Shown here: positions 25,701 through 30,172 of the stretch, piece after piece | How the letters are laid out: each line of letters starts with the position of its first letter | Position numbering within the stretch: position 1 is the first letter of the stretch | The notes under the pieces: generated by a model | The model's database searches: none | What the model was told of the DNA's origin: nothing | Seen by the model: the letters and a program-made list of their open reading frames with translations, nothing else | Made by a program: the position numbers and the translations under genes | NCBI GenBank assembly: GCA_021151685.1 | Contig: JAGKWS010000044.1 | Coordinates: 1-30,172, forward strand | From: Chitinophagaceae bacterium | Lineage (GTDB): Bacteria > Bacteroidota > Bacteroidia > Chitinophagales > Chitinophagaceae | DNA length: 30,172 nucleotides | Reading direction: 5' to 3'

Positions 25701-26984
25701 TACAGTCAGCATTGAAATTGTTGGACACCCTGTGGGCGGGGTGTATGTAATATTGGATATGCCAGCTGCAATACCAGTGACAACCCCTACTGCATCCACA
25801 CCTGCTATTGCTACCGCACCGCTATTCCAAGTTCCACCGCTCGCAGTATGGGTTAACGTGGTTGTCAATCCTTCACACACTTCTAACGTACCTGTTATGG
25901 GTGCTGGCAATGTATTGACCGTAACTGTAGTATTTACAACACATGTTCCTATAGTGTAAGTGACAATTGCAGTACCAGGGGTTATGCCGTGCAATAAGCC
26001 GGATGGATCAATAGTAGCCACAGATGCCGGCACACTATTCCAAGTACCGTCAACTGCATCATGGCTGAGCAAAGAAGTATTCCCTGTACATACTTCAGTA
26101 GCACCCATAATAGGCATGCACCCCACAGATACCCGAAAATTGTCAAAATAGGCATATTCAATTTGCGGGCTCGGTATAGCCGGGCTAGTTACTGAGTAAT
26201 TTACATGAAAACCAAAATAACTCATGGCTGTACTAGTATAAGTAGCATCAATAGCATTTCCCACAAATGATAATGTTCCGGTGGCAGGGTTGTTGAACAT
26301 CGTCGGGCCATCATCCCTTACATGGAGGGTCCATCGATTGGTAAATGGGCTATATGTTACCCTGATACTTGCATAGTTTGTAGGGCTAGCCAGTGTCGAG
26401 GTAGCAGATGAAATAATATTGGTAACAGTTCCTGTAAGGCCTCCGGTATATTTCACTAATCTAATCGAAGAGCCACCAGCAACACTTGGATCGAATGTGA
26501 CGGCATATCCGCTTCCTGTAGCACAAAAACCAGCGTCAGAACACAATATCGTTATGGCTGCATCTTGGCTCGTGGCAAAACCCGTTTGGGCGTTACTTGT
26601 CCTCATATTAAACGTCCACTCCACAAGGGAAGGGTTCGATGAAAGCGTAGGACTAAATGGCGCACTAAAGGTGGATAGTGCGCCTGCCTGCTGGTAATGC
26701 CCATTATTGGTACCTATATACAGCATATCCACATATGCTGCGAGCTGATTTGGTGTTACAGGCCACGTCGATGCAATGGTAACACCAACAGAAGAACCCG
26801 CATACCCTACTCCAGAAGCACTTGAGCTTGAATTAGGCATAAAAGTAACGAATGGCGTTCCGCCCAAAGTATATCCACCCGTAGTGTAACCCGTGAAATC
26901 ATTATAGTACACTACTGTTTGGGCATACAATTGTGTCGTAAAAAATAACATGACAATCAGCCCTAAAAGGGATTTTTTTTTCAT
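22752..26984 (-). CDS. Giant secreted Ig-like (BIG2) repeat protein with T9SS tail
   Basis: The protein is 1410 residues from the ATG at 26984; an earlier in-frame ATG at 27029 would bury the signal peptide (MKKKSLLGLIVMLFFTTQLYAQ). Residues about 23-288 form a beta-rich, lectin/jelly-roll-like domain (YYNDFTGYTTGGYTLGG, IEYAYFDNFRVSVG). Nine BIG2-type repeats of about 72-80 residues follow (about 289-967). Each has C..TTTLSN..GG.WSS..ATV...G.VTGIAAGT..ISY; repeats 4-8 share TNSCGT and end in NPLP/NPMP-like linkers. About 968-1060 is a SprB-like module, then three Ig/PKD-like modules (YQWYVNGIAVG, YVWVRNGINVA, YKWAVNGIHIS). The tail (LYPNPNNGVFVFN...) is a T9SS type A sorting domain. It is predicted to be a surface adhesin or biofilm protein; ligand unknown. 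Some stretches are clearly AT-richer than neighbouring genes. Confidence 0.9.
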   Translation of the reverse strand: MKKKSLLGLIVMLFFTTQLYAQTVVYYNDFTGYTTGGYTLGGTPFVTFMPNSSSSASGVGYAGSSVGVTIASTWPVTPNQLAAYVDMLYIGTNNGHYQQAGALSTFSAPFSPTLSSNPSLVEWTFNMRTSNAQTGFATSQDAAITILCSDAGFCATGSGYAVTFDPSVAGGSSIRLVKYTGGLTGTVTNIISSATSTLASPTNYASIRVTYSPFTNRWTLHVRDDGPTMFNNPATGTLSFVGNAIDATYTSTAMSYFGFHVNYSVTSPAIPSPQIEYAYFDNFRVSVGCMPIMGATEVCTGNTSLLSHDAVDGTWNSVPASVATIDPSGLLHGITPGTAIVTYTIGTCVVNTTVTVNTLPAPITGTLEVCEGLTTTLTHTASGGTWNSGAVAIAGVDAVGVVTGIAAGISNITYTPPTGCPTISMLTVNPMPAAITGMAVVCEGLTTTLSSATGGGSWSSSDADVATIDGSGMVSGIAGGICSITYALFTGCFVTKNVTVNSLPSAGTITGTAIVCPTATTTLSNSIGGGVWSSSNLTRAVVSATGVVTGIAAGTSTISYTVTNSCGTATATVVVTVNPSPNAGTVTGTGVVCPVGTTSLSNPTADPGGVWTSLSTAIATVGASSGIVTGVAAGTATISYTVTNSCGTTAVTKIVTVNPMPNSGIITGATTTCPAGTSTLSNPTGDAGGIWASITTATATINASTGLVLGVAPGTTTISYTVTNSCGTSATTTIFTVNLLPSAGIITGTPTVCPAATTVLSNGVGGGVWSSSTPANATINVTGTVTGVLAGTSTISYAVTNSCGTAVATRVVTVTPLPNAGGITGIATVCQGLTTTLSNATPGGTWSSATSGIATVDISGTVTGIAAGTAVISYAVTNSCGTAATTRNVTVNALPAPIAGIANVCVSATTVLTDADPGGTWTRSNTNVTIGAGTGIVTGMTTGTVTITYTLPTTCMTTATVTVNSLPIIYNVTGGGGYCGGGAGVHIGLSGSEPGINYQLYNAATAVLSPVVGGGSSIDFGALTAAGVYTVQAVNVTTSCAQSMSGSAAITLDPFMVPSVSIVPSYSVSACAGATVTYIAVPVNGGALPTYQWYVNGIAVGTPVNHYSYMPTNGDIVSVMLFPEGICVLPTTATAAHLVSVLPPGTPSVNISVSPGSIVCSGDPVVFAATPVLGGTAPAYVWVRNGINVATGPTYTYAPGTGDAVFCKMTSNYICRSVDVVNSNTVTMTVTSGAPAPTVDITANPGTTISAGQTVTLNATTTGGTVLKSYKWAVNGIHISGATNSVFVSNTFSNGSIATCEVTNSDACANSTLKSIVIHVGATGVHENTSISGGINLYPNPNNGVFVFNIHSAINENVHVTITNMLGEKVKEVSCSTNIDKEVLLDIAKGIYLLTAITTSQRENVIFVVQ
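24081..26120 (-). repeat. Coding tandem array of nine BIG2 units
   Basis: About 2 kb of the giant gene is a tandem array of nine units of roughly 215-240 bp. The most alike neighbours, units 4-8, repeat ACTATTGGTTACTGTATA-like blocks on the plus strand (reverse complement of the TVTNSCGT codons). These are protein-coding repeats in frame, not a CRISPR or satellite. Confidence 0.85.
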
Positions 26985-27162
26985 AAAGTATACAATTAAA
27001 GTGCTTTTATAGATTTTTATAATATGCATTTATGTTTGCAACGTTTAATATTTTGCTATGCATACTATTTTAAAAACAAAAAAATATAAAATAAAGATAG
27101 AATTATTGGGAACAACTTGTTGAATTCTTTTATATCAAACCTTTAATCAGTCACGTCTACAA

Positions 27163-27191
27163 AGCAACGAGTACATAATTAGCAACGAGTA
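27163..27191. repeat. 11-bp direct repeat with 18-bp period
   Basis: AGCAACGAGTA occurs at 27163-27173 and again at 27181-27191, about 180-210 bp upstream of the giant gene's start codon. The 18-bp spacing is not far from two helical turns, so the pair could be an operator. This is inference from position only. Confidence 0.45.
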
Positions 27192-27234
27192 AAAATAAAT
27201 TATTCGGCAACAGTCCGCACGAAAAAAAAAGTGA

Positions 27235-27259
27235 GACTTACAAAAACTGCCCCTTTTCC
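27235..27259. repeat. Direct repeat, copy 2 (partner at 22521-22545)
   Basis: GACTTACAAAAACTGCC followed by CCCTTTTC differs at two of 25 positions from copy 1 and has the same orientation. It lies about 170 bp from the 3' end of tRNA-Phe and bounds, with copy 1, a 4.7-kb segment. Confidence 0.6.
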
Positions 27260-27387
27260 GTTCATCGTCAAGCGGCGTGAGAGATATTCCTTTCTTCCTC
27301 TTCAGACTGGCTAACATCTACGCTTGATATCTTATGTATCCCCCAGCTTTTCCGATTGATCCCTTTTCTGCCGCATTCCGCAGGGCT

Positions 27388-27422
27388 TAAAAACAAAACA
27401 GGCCGCCTTGAGAGCGACCTGT
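27388..27422 (-). terminator. Rho-independent terminator of tRNA-Phe
   Basis: On the minus strand the sequence ACAGGTCGC, a 7-nt loop and GCGGCCTGT (one G-U pair) is followed by TTTGTTTTT. It starts 4 nt after the encoded CCA end of the tRNA. Confidence 0.88.
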
Positions 27423-27426
27423 GTAC

Positions 27427-27502
27427 TGGTGGTGTGGGAGGGAATTGAACCCCCGACACAAGGATTTTCAGTCCTTTGCTCTACCAACTGAGCTACCACA
27501 CC
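27427..27502 (-). tRNA. tRNA-Phe (anticodon GAA), CCA encoded
   Basis: A 76-nt cloverleaf reads on the minus strand. The acceptor stem is GGTGTGG/CCACACC, then discriminator A and an encoded CCA. The D arm is GCTC..AGTTGGTA..GAGC. The anticodon stem AAGGA/TCCTT has loop CTGAAAA, giving anticodon GAA. The variable loop is GTGTC and the T arm is GGGGG-TTCAATT-CCCTC with one G-U pair. It stands alone, with its own terminator. Confidence 0.97.
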
Positions 27503-27673
27503 AGCGATTTGGGATTGCAAAGATAGGCACCACTTTTGAAAAACAAAATAAATCTTGCACTTTTTATTTTTTCTTTTCTGCCTACCCAGGCATACTACAT
27601 GTGGCAACATAGCTGCAATCGTTTTTAACGTAGCTTTAACCCCCCTCCCCCACCCCTCATACGCATTCACGTT

Positions 27674-27681
27674 TATTTTTG
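27674..27681 (+). promoter_or_regulatory. Bacteroidota -7 promoter box for batD
   Basis: TATTTTTG matches TAnnTTTG exactly and lies 19 nt before the batD start codon. A -33 element is not evident in the C-rich sequence upstream. Confidence 0.55.
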
Positions 27682-27700
27682 TAACAGTCCTCTCAAAGAA

Positions 27701-29725
27701 ATGAAACGCATTATATATTGTATGTGGCGTTACTGCTTCCTTATGCTTTTGCTTATTGGTAGCAGCTGCATGGTGTATGGGCAGAATGTAGTTTTCACGG
27801 CCGTGGCTGGTGCTGGCAAAATAGGCATTAAAGACCAGGTGCAGGTACAGTACACCATACGCGATGCGCAAGATGTGCGCGCAGTCAGCAATCCGTCTGA
27901 TGCCGACTTTGTAATTGTTGGTGGCCCCTACCAGTCGCAAAGCAGCAATACCACTATATCTGGCAACAGGGTGGTTACCTCACACAGCATATCTGTAACA
28001 TATGTGCTGCAGCCCCGCCGTGAGGGCACCTTTACCATACCGCCCATTACGGCCAGGGATGGTGCCGGCCATGCCTACCAAAGCAACGCAGTAACCATAC
28101 AGGTAGTGGGAGGCTCGCTGGCACAGCAACAGCGCACCCGCAATGCCGACCCTTTTGGCGGTGATGATGACGATATTTTTGCCGCCATGCGCCAAATGCA
28201 GCAACGCTACATGCAGCAAATGCAGGCAGTACAGCAGCAAATGCAGGCACAACGTAGCCAGCAGCAGCAACAGCAAGGCCAGCAAGAGCAAGACCCACCC
28301 ATCAACGATGCCGAGCTGAAGAAAGACCTCTTCATCAAAGTAGTGTCCGACAAGAGTCTGGTGCGCGTGGGCGAGCAGGTTACCATCAGCTACAAGTTAT
28401 ACTCGCGCCTGCCCATGCAGATGTCTATTTCCAAGCTTCCCACCCTCAATGGGTTCTGGGCTCAGGACTTCGACATACCCAACCAAAACAAACCTACCGA
28501 AGAGGTAGTGAACGGCAAAAAATATCAGGTGTTCCTACTCAAAAAATCGGCATTGTTCCCCACCCAAACCGGCAAACTGGAGCTGGACCCTACCGAAGCT
28601 AAGGGCGTGGTACGCGTGATACAAAACGTGCGCCGCCGCATGGCCGATATGTTCGACCCATTTGGCGCAGGCACCCTCATGATGAACGACCCGTACTTCA
28701 ACAACACCTACTACAACACACAGGTGTACAAAGACGTACCCGTTACACTGCAAAGCATTCCGCTGAAAATAACCGTGACCGACCTGCCCGAAAAAGGCAA
28801 AACCGACAACTTTGGCGGTGCAGTGGGTAGCTACTCTGTTGCCGCCCGGCTGGACAAAAAAGAACTCTCTACCGACGATGTTGCCACCCTCATACTGAAC
28901 ATAAACGGCAGTGGCAACCTGAAACTGATAGAAGCCCCCAAACTTGCACTGCCCAATGGCCTGGCCACCTACGACCCTGTGATTATAGACACCATTACCG
29001 GCCGTAGCAACACTATATCGGGCAGCAAAATCATTACCTACGTCATTACCCCACAAACCCCGGGCGACTATGTAATACCCCCTATCCCGTTCACCTACTT
29101 CAACCCCGCCTCCAACAGCTACATAACCGTACAAACCGAGCCGATGAAGGTGCATGTGAACCCCGGCAAAAACTACATGAGCCGCAAGCCCGACAATACG
29201 GTATCGTACAAAGACATTCACGACATCATCAAGCAAGCCCCACCTACCCTTACTATGCAAAGTCGCCCGGCCCTGCACACACCCGGCTACTGGTCTTTGT
29301 ACTTGCTGCCAGCAGCCATGCTGGTAGGCTATGGCGTATGGCGTCGCCGCAACGAAGAGCTAGCGCGCGATACGGTGCTGCTGCGCAAAAAACGCGCCAA
29401 CAAGGTGGCCCTGCAACGCCTGACGGCCGCACGCACCTACCTGCAAAAGAAAGAGAAAAAGCCGTTCTATGAAGAGGTATCGAAGGCTATGTGGCTCTAC
29501 CTGAGCGACAAACTGAGCATACCCCTTTCGGCCCTCTCGCGCGATACCGCTACCGAGGCCATGAACAGCCGCAATGTGCCTGCCGATGTGCAGAAGAAGC
29601 TGAATGACGTGCTATGGGAGTGCGAAACTGCCCTCTACGCCAGTGGCGGCTCGCGCACCATGACAGACACCTATGACGATGCCATAAAAATAATCAGTAA
29701 CCTCGAAGACGTTTTCAAAGCATGA
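27701..29725 (+). CDS. batD: BatD family protein
   Basis: The protein is 674 residues. A signal peptide (about 1-27, ending MVYGQ) is followed by tandem beta-sandwich domains of the BatD/oxygen-tolerance family (VVFTAVAGAGKIGIKDQVQVQYTI, LVRVGEQVTISYKLYSR, YVITPQTPGDYVIPPIPFTYFNP). A Gln/Met-rich low-complexity linker lies at about residues 165-200. A transmembrane helix at about 528-545 (YWSLYLLPAAMLVGYGVW) is followed by a cytoplasmic helical tail of about 125 residues. Bat proteins accompany MoxR ATPases and VWA proteins in Bacteroidota and were linked to aerotolerance; the molecular role remains unsettled. batE overlaps its stop by four bases (ATGA). batA and batB are not upstream here; a tRNA and a promoter are instead. 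Confidence 0.93.
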   Translation: MKRIIYCMWRYCFLMLLLIGSSCMVYGQNVVFTAVAGAGKIGIKDQVQVQYTIRDAQDVRAVSNPSDADFVIVGGPYQSQSSNTTISGNRVVTSHSISVTYVLQPRREGTFTIPPITARDGAGHAYQSNAVTIQVVGGSLAQQQRTRNADPFGGDDDDIFAAMRQMQQRYMQQMQAVQQQMQAQRSQQQQQQGQQEQDPPINDAELKKDLFIKVVSDKSLVRVGEQVTISYKLYSRLPMQMSISKLPTLNGFWAQDFDIPNQNKPTEEVVNGKKYQVFLLKKSALFPTQTGKLELDPTEAKGVVRVIQNVRRRMADMFDPFGAGTLMMNDPYFNNTYYNTQVYKDVPVTLQSIPLKITVTDLPEKGKTDNFGGAVGSYSVAARLDKKELSTDDVATLILNINGSGNLKLIEAPKLALPNGLATYDPVIIDTITGRSNTISGSKIITYVITPQTPGDYVIPPIPFTYFNPASNSYITVQTEPMKVHVNPGKNYMSRKPDNTVSYKDIHDIIKQAPPTLTMQSRPALHTPGYWSLYLLPAAMLVGYGVWRRRNEELARDTVLLRKKRANKVALQRLTAARTYLQKKEKKPFYEEVSKAMWLYLSDKLSIPLSALSRDTATEAMNSRNVPADVQKKLNDVLWECETALYASGGSRTMTDTYDDAIKIISNLEDVFKA

Positions 29726-30172
29726 ACAGGATAACCGCAATAGTAGCACTACTACTGCTGGCAGTTACCGGCAGGGGGGCTGAATGGCAACAACAATGGA
29801 AAAAAGCGACCGACTACTACCTGCAAAAGCAGTACGATAGTGCAGCCCACTACTACGAACTGGTGGCCGCCACCAAGCCGCATAATGCCGAGGTATACTA
29901 CAACCTGGGCAATACCTATTACCGCCTGAACCGCATAGCCCCCGCCATACTGAACTATGAGCGTGCCCTGCACGTAGACCCCGGTCACCGCGATGCCAAG
30001 GACAATCTGGCCATTACGCAGGCGCGCATCAGCCATTTTATTGCCCCCACCCCCGATATTTTTTTCCTGTCGTGGTGGCAATCCATCACCGCCCAAACCA
30101 TGACCGATACTTGGACAATAGCCGCCCTGCTGTGTTTTCTGGCAGCATTGGGCACATGGGCCGCACGCCGCT
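29722..30172 (+). CDS. batE: BatE-like TPR membrane protein (5' part only)
   Basis: The first 150 codons are present; the gene runs off the window end. A signal peptide or first membrane segment (RITAIVALLLLAVTGRG) is followed by two or three TPR repeats at about residues 22-100 (WKKATDYYLQKQYDSAAHYYELV, AEVYYNLGNTYYRLNRIAPAILNYERAL, DAKDNLAI). A membrane helix begins near residue 130 (WTIAALLCFLAALGTWAA). This order (signal, TPRs, helices) and its ATGA overlap with batD fit BatE, whose C-terminus normally adds an SH3-like domain that is out of view here. It is translated in a coupled fashion with batD. Confidence 0.85.
   Translation, partial: MNRITAIVALLLLAVTGRGAEWQQQWKKATDYYLQKQYDSAAHYYELVAATKPHNAEVYYNLGNTYYRLNRIAPAILNYERALHVDPGHRDAKDNLAITQARISHFIAPTPDIFFLSWWQSITAQTMTDTWTIAALLCFLAALGTWAARR

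Larger units (their letters stand above)
26985..27426. other. AT-rich gene-free region upstream of the giant gene
   Basis: This 442-bp region is strongly AT-rich near 27030-27230 and must contain the promoter of the giant gene, although no perfect TAnnTTTG box was seen on the minus strand. It holds an 11-bp direct repeat at 27163/27181, copy 2 of the 25-bp repeat (27235-27259) and the tRNA terminator (27388-27422). No gene is supported. Confidence 0.6.

Noticed and set aside
24081..26120. Regularly spaced repeats considered as a CRISPR or satellite array
   Set aside because: Units are over 200 bp, in frame and encode BIG2 domains; there are no short identical repeats with unique spacers.
27427..27502. 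tRNA-Phe as an attachment site for an integrated element
   Set aside because: I found no copy of the tRNA 3' end near 22.2-22.8 kb, and no integrase gene lies in the enclosed segment.

Overview
The window reads as chromosomal DNA from a Bacteroidota bacterium, most likely of the Chitinophagaceae/Chitinophagales type. The main reasons are: five predicted secreted proteins ending in type IX secretion (T9SS) type A sorting domains with the YPNP/FPNP signature; several promoters with the Bacteroidota -7 box TAnnTTTG; an almost complete absence of Shine-Dalgarno sequences; and typical family neighbours (secreted S9 peptidase, Big_5 lipoprotein, Bat proteins, SPOR protein). The family assignment is inference from protein style, not from a marker gene.

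Layout. 1-2874 (minus): a translationally coupled pair, a polytopic GT-C-like membrane protein followed by a single-domain RlmK-like 23S rRNA methyltransferase. 3029-5353 (plus): a secreted M12-type zinc metalloprotease with a T9SS tail. 5494-9518 (plus): Big_5 lipoprotein, secreted prolyl-oligopeptidase-family peptidase and peroxiredoxin, closely spaced. 9557-11407 (plus): a T9SS cargo protein, then a family 2 glycosyltransferase behind its own promoter. 11524-14292 (minus): SPOR-domain protein, deoC and icd. 14493-15733 (plus): tyrosine recombinase of the XerC/D type and the ribosome hibernation factor hpf. 15836-17552 (minus): a signal-peptide-bearing C1 (PepC/bleomycin hydrolase-like) peptidase and a DUF1801 protein. 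17795-21713 (plus): two T9SS cargo proteins and a small lipoprotein. 21903-26984 (minus): a small unknown gene, a gene-poor stretch with a strong hairpin and possible mobile-element scars, and a 1410-residue repetitive T9SS surface protein. 27427-27502 (minus): tRNA-Phe(GAA) with its own terminator. 27701-30172 (plus): batD and the start of batE, cut off by the window end.

How the genes fit together. Most of the window is core housekeeping (TCA cycle, deoxynucleoside catabolism, ribosome modification and hibernation, redox defence, site-specific recombination) mixed with cell-surface and secreted products: proteases, adhesin-like repeat proteins and lipoproteins. I found no CRISPR array, phage module, toxin-antitoxin pair or defence island. 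The least ordinary part is 22.2-27.4 kb, where a large Ig-like repeat protein lies between two near-identical 25-bp direct repeats next to a tRNA gene. The second most notable signal is a recurrent promoter pattern, TAnnTTTG followed by CGCC or TGCC and then ATG within about 10 nt, which suggests leaderless or near-leaderless transcripts.
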